From Beroe forskalii (lineage: Eukaryota > Ctenophora > Nuda > Beroida > Beroidae), in NCBI GenBank assembly GCA_011033025.1, contig WFMF01000058.1:496001-560000 (forward strand): DNA of 64,000 bases, in the 5' to 3' direction. The position numbers and the translations under genes were made by a program. The notes below the pieces were generated by a model. That model was given only the letters and a program-made list of their open reading frames with translations. It made no database searches and was not told where the DNA came from. Positions 21,029 to 31,858 of the stretch are shown here, in pieces (the first letter of the stretch is position 1; the number at the start of each line of letters is the position of its first letter).

Positions 21029-24000
21029 ATGTCAGACTCAGAACCCCCAAAAAAGAAAGCCAGACCTTCCCGCAACAAGAAAACACCCTCTGCATCAAAT
21101 GAAGAGACTCCCGAACCCCCAGCCAAGGATCCCCCTTCCCCATCAACGAGTGAAAACATTGCTTCTGAATCCCCTCCTGCCAAAGAAAATGCTCCTTCTA
21201 AATCCCCTCCATCCAATGAAAAGACTAAGAGCATCCCCTTCAATGAGAGCCGTGTCAAGCAACTACACGGCACTAAATGGAACGAGTTCCCCGAATCCTG
21301 TACTGGCGTCGCGTACTACATGCACCGAGACCAGCGTGTCCATGACAACTGGGCGCTGGTGCGCGCGCAGCAGGTTGCACGTGACCATGGTGTACCCCTG
21401 CACGTGGTCTGCTTGATGACGTCACGACATCCAGATCACGCAGGAGCAACGTTACGTCACTTCAAGTTCTGTTTCGAGGGGTTGAAGGAAGTGGCGGATA
21501 CGTGCGCGGAGTTGAACATCGCGTTCCATTTGCTGGTTGATCAGGGTAGTGAGAAGGGTGGTGGGGAATGTATTGTCGAGTGGATGGTGGAATCTAGTGT
21601 CAACTGTTTGGTGGCAGACTTCAGTCCCTTACGACCGCACAGGCGGATTATCGAGCAGATCCTCACTTCCAAACAACTCCCGGAATGCAACATATTCCAA
21701 GTAGACGCACACAACATCGTGCCAGTCGAAATAGCTTCCGATAAACAGGAGTACGGAGCTCGAACCATCCGGAACAAAATTAACTCAAAACTCCGTACTT
21801 ACCTCACGGAATTCCCGCCAATCACAAGGCATCCTCACGGTAACGCGGTAGAGATCACGCGTTATTTTGGGAGTTCGAAGGGGGTTGGAGTGGCAGAAGA
21901 TTGGGACGGACTTCTGAAAACCATGTCTCTGGATGAGCAGGTTAAACCTGTTTCTAAGTTTGTGGGGGGAGCCAGTGAAGGACTGAAAATGTTGGAGGAG
22001 TTTGTAAAGAAGCGTATTAAGGTGTACAATGATAAACGCAATGATCCGACCGTGGATGCTCTCTCTAATCTGTCTCCGTGGTTCCACATGGGAAATCTAT
22101 CGGTAAGCTAAGCAGGGGTTAGAGTGTGATTTGTTAGTAATCACATTGGAGAGTTTCACTATCAATTTATCGTTCAATTTAGTACTGTAATGAGCTGAAT
22201 TCAAGTCAAAGTGATCTATTTCGAATCTATAATATGTTTTCTGATTTCAAATTAAGTACAGCCCAGTACGTGTTAATGAAGATTCCATAAGTACTGCGAT
22301 AACATTACTCCTGTCATCACTTTATTAGATTGTTAACCTTGAACTCATTTCCCGGCAGAAGTAACCAGCACCAAAGGCTCCGATTTCAAATTAATTAATG
22401 AATTTTAATGAATTTTGAATTAATAAATTTTCAAATATATTCGGTACAGATTCTATTGTAGTATATTGTGTAACGTCAAAAATTGATATGACACAATTAA
22501 GCACGAAAGGCCTTATGAAAAATGCTTATAATTTATTATAACCTAATATTGGGCCTTCTTAATTTTCGGAGTTTTAAATTTCCTGCACTTATTAATGCTT
22601 AAATAGGTAATGCCATCCTAATTTTCGGAGATCTCTACTAAGGTATATATTGCAGGTTCAGCGAGCAGTACTGTACGTAAAACAGCACGCGTCCTCGCTT
22701 AGTTCGTCCTTCATTGAGGAGTCTGTCGTACGACGCGAACTTTCTGAAAACTTCTGTTTCTATAACAACGATCATTATGACAAGGTAACGTTCTGATAGC
22801 TTCCGTTTCTATAACAACGACCATTATGACAAGGTGATCCATTAATCGATTATGTTACTTATTTCTATTTTCTTTGAAGTTGGCATGTTATTTTTCTATC
22901 AGTTGCAAAGTTTCATAAATTGTGAATAAAAGGTAACATAAATTGTGAAATGTGAATAAATTGTCACCGCCATATACCCTCCATTATAATTTAACGCCCC
23001 TTACAGGTAACAGGAGCGAGTAACTGGGCCCAGCAGACGTTGGACGACCACCGTAAAGACAAGCGAGACTATCTTTACTCCAGAGAGCAGTTTGAAGCAG
23101 CCAAGACACATGATGAACTGTGGAACGCGGCTCAGCGACAGCTAATGACGGAAGGTTTTAGTTTACCCCAAGTCGTCATGACATTGACCAATGAGCGTGC
23201 GAGTTTACGGTCAACTCGCGCGGTGATTGGTCAATGTCTGCGTATTAGTTCACCCCATGTAATTGACATGATGAACTGTGGAACGCGGCTCAGCGACAGC
23301 TTATAACGGAAGGTTTTTAGTTTACCCCAAGTCGTTATATGACATTGACCCAATGAGCGTGCGATCGCGAATGAGAATTGAAGAAATTTCGATTTATCCT
23401 TCTTAATTGCGTAGCTTAGTACTTTGGAGTTTGGTATTACGATTTACGAAGGAATTTAATGATGAATTTCCTTTATGCCAATGATTTTAAACGTTTAAAA
23501 TTCAACCTATCGAGTCCCAATAATTTTGTTCGGTATTTTATCAAGGTATATACATTGAGCTCTATGTATTTCAGGCAAGATGCACGGCTTTATGAGGATG
23601 TACTGGGCTAAGAAGATCCTAGAATGGACAGAGTCCCCAGAACAAGCTCTGGAAGACGCCCTGTATTTCAACGATCATTACTCCCTGGATGGCAATGATG
23701 CTAACGGGTATGTTACATCAGAGATCATGATATTAGTGATCATTAGTGACCATTTTGCACTCGTGATCCATATCATTAATGATAGCTCAGAGCTTTTTAC
23801 GTTTTTATATTTTAAAATTTCGCCTTGAATCGCTCTGGTGTTTCTCCCGTACATTGAAGCTGAGACAATATCCATTGCAGTTACGTGGGTTGCATGTGGT
23901 CGATATGTGGTATTCACGACCAAGGATGGGCTGAACGACCTGTTTTCGGCAAGATACGATACATGAACTTTAACGGCTGCAAGAGAAAGTTCGATGTGGA

Positions 24001-24055
24001 TAAGTACATCAGGAAGCATGGTTCAGTGGGGGATATTAAGAAGTATTTCAAATGA
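21029..24055 (+). CDS. Class II CPD photolyase
   Basis: Light-driven flavoprotein that splits cyclobutane pyrimidine dimers in DNA. Five exons in phase: 21029-22102, 22656-22784, 23007-23154, 23575-23707, 23881-24055, giving about 552 residues. The first ~75 residues are a low-complexity, Pro/Ser/Lys-rich nuclear tail with [13 protein letters not shown], a likely nuclear localisation signal. The photolyase domain follows, with [11 protein letters not shown], the LSPWFHMG block at the end of exon 1, [10 protein letters not shown], the FAD-binding [17 protein letters not shown] segment in exon 4, and [13 protein letters not shown] with KIRYMN in exon 5, all class II blocks. The ATG at 21029 is used because the reading frame upstream has no ATG. 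Two short tandem duplications copy the ends of exons 2 and 3 into the following introns; the main splice sites stay intact. I expect a functional gene. Confidence 0.93.
22743..22836 (+). repeat. Tandem duplication of exon 2 end and donor, photolyase gene
   Basis: The last ~40 bases of exon 2 with the donor (…AACAACGATCATTATGACAA then GGTAA) recur at 22791-22836 with three changes and a following GGTGA, an offset of about 49 bp. Both copies keep a usable GT. If the second donor were used the protein would gain a short insert that begins in a different frame context. Confidence 0.75.
23108..23365 (+). repeat. Tandem duplication of exon 3 end and intron start, photolyase gene
   Basis: About 95 bases covering CATGATGAACTGTGGAACGC through the GGAAGGTTTTAG donor into the intron (23108-23203) are repeated at 23267-23365, an offset of about 158 bp. 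The second copy has small changes including TTATAACGG for TAATGACGG. Between the copies lies an imperfect 19 bp hairpin (ACCAATGAGCG… / …GTGATTGGT). Confidence 0.8.
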
Positions 24056-24730
24056 GGATTTTCTTGTTTGGTCTGTCTAAGTGAACACTTTTTAATTTTA
24101 ATTTTTAATTCTATCACATATTTTTAAGATCTTTTAAATTTATCGCACATTGTGAATTTTGATGACCCTCAGTTCATAAATTGGAAAGAAATTGTGTTTT
24201 TGCTCTATTATGTTTTTAAAACTTTTTCGCACATTGTGAAAAAATTTTTCAGTTTATGTAGTTGTATATTAACTATGCCTTTATCTTACTATTAACAATA
24301 ATTATTTAAGGATTGAATTAACATTCAATCCTTATTGCAATATCTTTTGAGTTATGATAACTGACTATTGTAATGAATTTTAATTCCAAAATCTTAACTT
24401 CTTAAACATCATTTTTATTCGTTGTACCCAAAACGATAAGTCGTCTGTAATCGAATCGTTTATTTTATTTGGAAATTTGATTGGAAATTTGAGGGCAGTT
24501 TTCACCAATCAATCAAGTTTTAGACGCCTTCCGTAGTTATTCATTGAACCACGGATAATTTTCTTACTTTCGATTGATTTCAGTCATAAAGTGCTCTAGT
24601 GAGGCCTGAGGTCTAGTTCTGGACTTCTGGAGTTTGCTGTTTCTAATGAAAGTTCACTTCTGGCGTTCTCCTCTTTAGTATTTACTATCAGAAACAGCAA
24701 AAAAAGAACACCGATCTAAGACCCCACACC
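24056..24730. other. Intergenic stretch after the photolyase gene
   Basis: AT-rich 3' flank with the repeated words TTTTTAA and CGCACATTGTGAA (near 24140 and 24228). No gene seen. It ends at the TTA that precedes the foldback element. Confidence 0.4.
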
Positions 24731-24733
24731 TTA

Positions 24734-25370
24734 TAGTCAGGGATGAATTGGTCAAATATCAAAATCCGTTGGCTTTGGATGTTAAAAACGATTTAGCAAC
24801 TGGATGTGCTATTTTAGACCTTGATGAAACGAACTGGCCCTGTTGGCAATTTTGTTTCGGCCGACCACGCCCTTTTTGGCCACACCCATTTTTTGCTGTT
24901 TTACGCATGGTTAAAATGCCCTTATATCGGCCCCTTCGGAGTTGGGAGCAATACAACCACCTTGAAATGACCGCAATGGGCACATTATGTCGGGCGGATG
25001 ATGGTTCAAAGGCCACCAGGCCGTTCGTTTTTGAGTTATGGATCAAAACTGGAATTTTCATCACCCGCTTGGCCATTGCTCTGAGAAAAATGTAACTTTG
25101 GTTCCTTTTGGAGTTGGGAGTGAACCAACCACATTAAAATAACCGCAATCAGCACATTAGTGAGGGTAGGTCACGGTTTAAAAGCCCCTTGACCATTATT
25201 TTTCGAATTATTGTCCAAAAACCAAAATTTCGAGGGCTCACATTGTACAGAAGAGGTAGCCTCAGCTCCATTTTCAAGCCCAGAACAAACTAACTCTATA
25301 CTTCTATATCTGTTACACCGCATTAAGATCAACAATGGTATATCATTGTATCACAAGCTCCCAGCTAGGT
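24734..25370 (+). repeat. Left terminal inverted repeat of the foldback element
   Basis: About 637 bp, matching 29688-30307 in reverse complement from the outer TAGTCAGGG to the inner CCCAGCTAGGT. An open frame of ~105 codons on the minus strand here is broken by a stop in the other arm, so it is probably not a gene. Confidence 0.8.
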
Positions 25371-26754
25371 TACTGAGATATTCTCAAAACCGCTACATAA
25401 AACCTTAAGTCTCTTCAAATTCTCATACAAGTCAAAGATTTTTTTGGCATTGTGGCTTATTGACACAAGTATATCTTGTGGATGGCAAAAACCGGTAAAT
25501 TTGCCAGTAAATCATGGAAATCTTAGGTATGTACAACTCACAAGATGTATATTGTACGAGCACCTTATCATTGATTAGAATAGCAGTTAGCAGTGATTCA
25601 TCCAGGCGAGCTTATTCAATGCAAGTTCAACTATCTTATAAGGGTATTTTGCAATTACTTTCAGTGTTTGGGGTTAAGTTTATGCTATTATCTTAACAAG
25701 CTCTTAATTAGTAAGAGGTTGAGATCTTAAGTAGTACCTCTAGAAATAGGCCATTATGTATTTTATAGTCAAATCCTTAGGCTCTTAGGTAAGCTAACAT
25801 TTGTACTGAATTTGAAACTTTCATTTTCAATCTTAAAAAAGTTTTCCAAAAACTGATTGAAAGAGGATACAGTATTATAGTAATTCCAATCTTGTAGACA
25901 TTATTAAACGTTGCCTTAATAAGAATAGCTTTCCTAGTTTTTCAAAAATACCTTATTGGCCCTTATTTAACCGGCCCTTAAGGACAAAAATGACTTTGAG
26001 ATTTTTGTCAAGGAATGATTAAATAACCGGTGAAATAGGGCCAATTAAATTAAGGCCAGTTAACTTGGGCCAAATAAAACTTTTATTACTTGACCTTTGC
26101 ACTGTAATTCATTTAACCGTCATTATAATGACGGTTAAAATGCGAACCATAATTATCAATAATAAAGTTTTATTTGCCAAATTGGCGTTTAATTTCAAAG
26201 TGGCCAACTGGCCCTTTGGACAAAAATCTCAAAATATATCTTACTATATATAATTCTTCATCATATATATATTTATCTATGTAATTATGTTTGTCTGGCG
26301 TCTGTCCGGTCTGACACCACTCCGTAATGTATCAGAATTCAGAAGACGTGAAATTAGATCCTTGACACTGGTTAACTAGACTATATGCTTATATGGATTG
26401 TAAAGCACTGTCTCATCAGCAAATTCACAGTATGTTATGAATGTTTTGGTATGAGGTGTCAGGTACTGCTTTCTAGCAGGACCCAGTCTGTCCGGTCTGA
26501 CATCACTCGCAACCAAATCGAGCACCCGACCGGAGGTCGCGGGTTTTGCTAGTATATATAATCTGTGGTTGTGTTGAGATAATGTACGATTAACAAACGA
26601 CATACGGAAAAAAAATATTTTTTTGCATGTATCCTGAGTTTGAAATCACAAAACTGCATATTTTTTGCGTAGGAAATTTCTGATTTCATATACAACAAAA
26701 ATTATTCACAGGTGCACGACATCAAATTTCCTCTCAGCAGCATCCTAAAAGCTC

Positions 26755-27590
26755 CCTGCACGTTGAGTTGATTTCTAATAAGTGGAGCAGGGGTCTGGGG
26801 GCGGCAGCCCCCAGAAACCAGACGTTTTCTATAGATAGATTTGCCGCCTCAATAGGATTTTAACTCTTAGATTTGTCCTGTAAATTGAGTCGATTGATAA
26901 CATGTGAAGCAGGGGTCTGGGGGCGGCAGCCCCCAGAAGCCAGACGTTTTCTATAAATAAAATTATCGCCTCAATAGGATTTTAACTCTATCTGTCCTGT
27001 AAGTTGAGTCGATTTATAACAAGTGAAGCAGGGGTCTGGGGGCGGCAGCCCCAAGACGCCAGACGTTTTCTATAAATAAAATTGTCGCCTCAATAGGATT
27101 TTAACTCTTTTTGTCCTATAACTTGAGTCGATTGATAACATGTGAAGCAGGGGTCTGGGGGCGATAGCCCCCAGAAGCCAGACGTTTTCTATAAATAAAA
27201 TTGTCACCTCAATAGGATTTTAACTCTTAATTCTATGCTGTAAGTTGAGTCGATTGATACCTAACATGTGAAGCAGGGGTCTGGGCGCTGCAGCCCCCAG
27301 AAGCCAGACGTTTTCTATAAATAAAATTGTCGCCTCAATAGAATTTTAACTCTTTTTGTCCTATAACTTGAGTCGATTGATAACATGTGAAGCAGGGGTC
27401 TGGGGGCGACAGCCCCAAGAAGCCAGACGTTTTCTATAAATAAAATTGTCGCCTCAATAGGATTTTAACTCTTTTTGTCCTATAACTTGAGTCGATTGAT
27501 AACATGTAGTAGGGGTCTGGGGGCGACAGCCTCATCAGACGTTTTCTATAAATAAAATTGTCACCTCAATAGGATTATATAACTCTTATT
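26755..27590 (+). repeat. Seven-copy tandem array, unit about 119 bp
   Basis: Each unit carries AGCAGGGGTCTGGGGGCGGC, CAGACGTTTTCTATAAATAA and CCTCAATAGGATTTTAACTC. The starts of the GGGGTCTGGG block lie near 26789, 26910, 27029, 27148, 27274, 27392 and 27511. The GGGGGCGGCAGCCCCC part is itself a small palindrome. It lies inside the nested element. Confidence 0.85.
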
Positions 27591-28076
27591 TCTTTATTCC
27601 AGCGTAATTTAAGATCAAGGTACCTTAGCAAATGTAATGTAGTTACAATTTCTACAGAGATAGAGATTAAATCCAGTAGATCTGGGGGAAATTTAATATT
27701 ATGCATAAAATATCGTAATTTTGTTCAACGTACAATTTCTATGAATACAATTACTATTTTTTTATACAAATGAGATTGGAAACATGCATAATTGAAACAT
27801 GCATAATTTTCATTTCAGTGCTTAAAACATGCACTTTCATTTTCACAGCTACTGACAAGAATCCCTTGATATGGAAAGTCGATAAACACAAAAAATGCAC
27901 AATTTCATATTTAAAAAATGCACATTCGTTTCTAAAATAAAGATAGAACTCAAGTAATTTTATGCATTTTTGTCTTGGGAGTTGGAAATATCTCAAAACT
28001 GTATATTTTGAAAAGGATTTTGCATGTATCAAGGATGGCCAGGATTAAGTTTTTTCGTGGCATGACAAACGAATGG

Positions 28077-28355
28077 GAGTGTGATATCGAAAATTATCAC
28101 ACGAGGCGTCAGCAGAGTTTGACAATCTTCGATATCACACGATCCATGAGTTTGTTAATTGTATTATTACCCGACAAAACAGTAATCCCTCCCACTCGGG
28201 TCTGACGACCCTCGTCTGAATTCAACGCTTTTATAGATTTTGAGTGCTCCTTCATAAAATCAACAATTTAATCAACGATATTCTGCTCTATTATTCCGCC
28301 ACTGTACAGTAGTTCTATAAAGGAGTGATATATCGATAATTATCACACTGGAGTT
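28077..28355. repeat. Inverted GTGTGATATCGAAAATTATC repeats
   Basis: GTGTGATATCGAAAATTATC near 28078, CTTCGATATCACAC near 28128 and GATATATCGATAATTATCAC near 28327 are variants of one palindromic block within the nested element. Confidence 0.5.
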
Positions 28356-29687
28356 TGAGCCACGGGAGGGTAATAATGACCTACATCACGATAATAGACC
28401 GGGATTTAGGTTTTTTATGCAATGTTCTGAGTATATTATATTGGTTTTCATGGCTCTTTTTGAGCAGAAATTTTTCGTTTTGGCTACAGCCTAAAAAATT
28501 TTTGTCCAAGGGGCCGGTTAAAATGATTCAAAAATGGTTCAATTTTTGTCCATTGGGCCGGTTAAAAAAGGGCCGGTTAAAAAAGGGCCGGTTAAAAAAG
28601 GCCGGCTAAATAAAGGCCAATAAGGTATGCCATTTTAGATAGCAGTACAATTTTAGATCAATTTGTTTAGGTATTGGTGCGCGAGGTTCTTCACATTCTG
28701 TACAGCTTGTTATGCAGCTTGTTGCTGACCTCGAGCAACTTACTGTATAATTAGCCTGGAACTGAATGCGTGGCTGAACAGGCAGGCAGATGCCTGCAAC
28801 CTCCCATTCATTTTAACTTCCACTTTTAGGTTTTAATTGTGTAAAATTTAGATATTTCACATGATCTTAACACTCATTGATCTTTCATCTCTACTGAACT
28901 CTTTCTCTTTCCTCTCCTTTCCCAGTGTTGCTCAGAAATCCAGAATTCTGGGTGGCCCAGCCTTGCAGTTGTAAGCTGTGAGGGCTACGTGGGCCGAAAC
29001 CCCTCTGTTTCCCTGCCACCTGCTGATGGGACACCTACATTGCAGATGGCAGGGAAACCCATAACTGTAGGGTAACCGCTGATGATTCACAGTTTGGTCT
29101 CTTCCGCCTCTTTTGTCAATCCCTGAATTAGAAAATCAATTGCAGTATTTTTGTTATGATTGTAGTATACCCATACACCTCTATAGATAAGACCTTGGAT
29201 TGTCAAGTTTCCACTTTTCCATCAAGTAAAATATAAGGGTTATAATTCCAATCATTTTTTCACCGAACTCAATTTGACTCATTATGGAAGTTCAAGTAGC
29301 TCATATTATCCCTAGGAAATTGCAGTTTGAAAACAGTAAGGTAGTTTGTTTGTTCTCGAAGCAGGAATATGAGCAGAAAACTGAATTGATCTCAGAAATA
29401 TATTAATTATAAGCAGAAAATAATAGTGAGAGTTTTGTAAAGTTAAAGAAGTGTTACTTATAATTTATTTCCCCACTGCAATGAGCATGTTTTCGTTGCT
29501 CAAACAGCCCTCTTCTCCGGAATAAAAGCAGCTGAGTGAACTGTGTGACTGTGGACTGCATATTTTCTTGTTCCCAAATTTCTAAATTTGGCTCAATGGA
29601 ACTTCATGGCCAATACATCAATTTACGACCACTGTCAGTATCTGTCATGGTGACTTAATTGAGCATCGATTGGTGTCACGAGCATTC

Positions 29688-30307
29688 ACCTAGCTGGGAG
29701 CTTGTGATACAATGATATACCATTGTTGATCTTAATGCGGTGTAACTGATATATAGTTAGTTTGTTCTGGGCTTGAAAATGGAGCTGAGGCTACCTCTTC
29801 TGTACAATGTGAGCCCTCGAAATTTTGGTTTTTGGGCAATAATTCGAAAAATAATGGTCGGGGGGCTTTAAAACCGTGACCTACCCCCACTAATGTGCTG
29901 AATGCGGTTATTTTAATGTGGTTGGTTCACTCCCAACTCCAAAAGGAACCAAAGTTACATTTTTCTCAGAGTGATGGCCAAGCGGGTGATGAAAATTCCA
30001 GTTTTGATCCATAACTCAAAAACGAACGGCCTGGTGGCCTTTGAACCATCATCCGCCCGACATAATGTGCCCATTGCGGTCATTTTAAGGTGGTTGTATT
30101 GCTCCCAACTCCAAAGGGGGCCGAAATAAGGGCATTTTTACCATGCGCAAAACAGCAAAAATGGGCGTGGCCAAAAAAGGGCGTGGTCGGCCGATACAAA
30201 ATTGCCAACAGGGCCAGTTCGTTTCATCAAGGTCTAAAATAGCACATCCAGTTGCGAAATCGTTTTTAACATCCAAAGCCAACGGATTTCCAATTCATCC
30301 CTGACTA
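29688..30307 (-). repeat. Right terminal inverted repeat of the foldback element
   Basis: Reverse complement of 24734-25370 with scattered differences (for example GGGGGCTTTAAAACC versus AAAAGCCCCTTGACC). The outer end CCAATTCATCCCTGACTA is followed by TTA. Confidence 0.8.
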
Positions 30308-30552
30308 TTAAAACTAAAAGGCAACATTTGACTGATTACATTTAAACTTCCTAGCAGGGTATTTTGTATGTCCGTTTATAAAGTAGGGATGGAAATTGGG
30401 TTGATAGATGTCAGCAGAAAAGACGATACTGCTCTCCTTTTGGGTGGTTGGTGGATAATGGAGCGTGCATATGACCTATGGAGCGCTAGCAGAATGATCA
30501 TCGAGTTAGTTTTCTCACTGATATTGGTGACGAATGCCTCTTTATTTTTTGT

Positions 30553-31858
30553 TCACTCTGACACCACTTTACTCTGACACCACTTCACTCTGACACCACG
30601 TCACTCTGACACCAATTCACTCTGACACCACGTCACTCTGACACCACTTCACTCTGACACCAACACACTCTGACAACACTTCACTCTGACACCACTTTAC
30701 CCTGACACCACTTCACTCTGACACCACTTCACTCTGACACCACCTCACTCTGACACCACTTCACTCTGACACCACTTCACTCTGACACCACTTCACTCTG
30801 ACACCACTTCACTCTGACACCACTTCACTCTGACACCACTTCACTCTGACACCACTTCACTTTGACACCACTTCACTCTGACACCACTTCACTTTGACAT
30901 CACTTCACTCTGACACCACTTCACTCTGACACCACTTCACTCTGACACCACTTCACTCTGACACCACTTTACTCTGACACCACTTCACTCTGACACCACT
31001 TCACTCTGACACCACTTCACTCTGACACCACTTCACTCTGACACCACTTCACTCTGACACCACTTCACTCTGACACCACTTTACTCTGACACCACTTCAC
31101 TCTGACACCACTTCACTCTGACACCACTTCACTCTTACACCATTTCACTCTTACACCATTTCACTCTGACACCACTTCACTCTGACACCACTTCACTCTG
31201 ACACCACTTCACTCTGACACCACTTCACTCCTGACACCACTTCACTCTGACACCACTTCACTCTTACACCATTTCACTCTGACACCACTTCACTCTGACA
31301 CCACTTCACTCTGACACCACTTCACTCTGACACCACTTCACTCTGACACCACTTTACTCTGACACCACTTCACTCTGACACCACTTCACTCTGACACCAC
31401 TTCACTCTGACACCACTTCACTCTGACACCACTTCACTCTGACACCACTTCACTCTGACACCACTTCACTCTGACACCACTTCACTCTGACACCACTTCA
31501 CTCTGACACCACTTTACTCTGACACCACTTCACTCTGACACCACTTCACTCTGACACCACTTCACTCTGACACCACTTCACTCTGACACCACTTCACTCT
31601 GACACCACTTCACTCTGACACCACTTCACTCTGACACCACTTTACTCTGACACCACTTCACTCTGACACCACTTCACTCTGACACCACTTCACTCTTACA
31701 CCATTTCACTCTTACACCATTTCACTCTGACACCACTTCACTCTGACACCACTTCACTCTGACACCACTTCACTCTGACACCACTTCACTCTGACACCAC
31801 TTCACTCTTACACCATTTCACTCTGACACCACTTCACTCTGACACCACTTCACTCTGA
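30553..31858 (+). repeat. 16-bp minisatellite, CACTCTGACACCACTT
   Basis: About eighty direct copies of CACTCTGACACCACTT, very uniform, with a few variant units (CTTACACCATTTCA) that recur as small blocks, which suggests higher-order duplication. Single related words occur outside, for example near 26300, 32140 and 34655, and a related array in the other orientation lies at 56551-57056. Confidence 0.95.

Larger units (their letters stand above)
25951..28625. mobile_element. Nested element with CCTTATTGGCC ends and TA flanks
   Basis: The ends CCTTATTGGCCCTTATTTAA and, inverted, CCTTATTGGCCTTTATTTAG match, and both sides are flanked by TA (25949-25950, 28626-28627). Inside the ends, GGGCCGGTTAAAAAA is repeated in tandem on the right side (28550-28610). 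No transposase seen; probably non-autonomous, with a Tc1/mariner-like TA target. Confidence 0.65.
24734..30307. mobile_element. Foldback element with ~630 bp terminal inverted repeats
   Basis: 24734-25370 and 29688-30307 are long, highly similar inverted repeats. The outer ends read TAGTCAGGGATGAATTGG on both sides and are flanked by TTA on each side (24731-24733 and 30308-30310), consistent with a 3 bp target-site duplication. No transposase is recognisable inside. The interior holds a second element (25951-28625) and a tandem array. A TTA/TAA duplication is typical of PIF/Harbinger elements, but the terminal sequence does not prove that, so I leave the superfamily open. Confidence 0.8.

Noticed and set aside
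24759-25076. 105-codon minus-strand open frame in the left inverted repeat
   Set aside because: The matching frame in the right arm is broken by a stop near 30127 and the peptide resembles nothing known; likely chance.
30553-31858. CRISPR-like array
   Set aside because: Units are contiguous 16-mers without unique spacers, and the DNA is eukaryotic.
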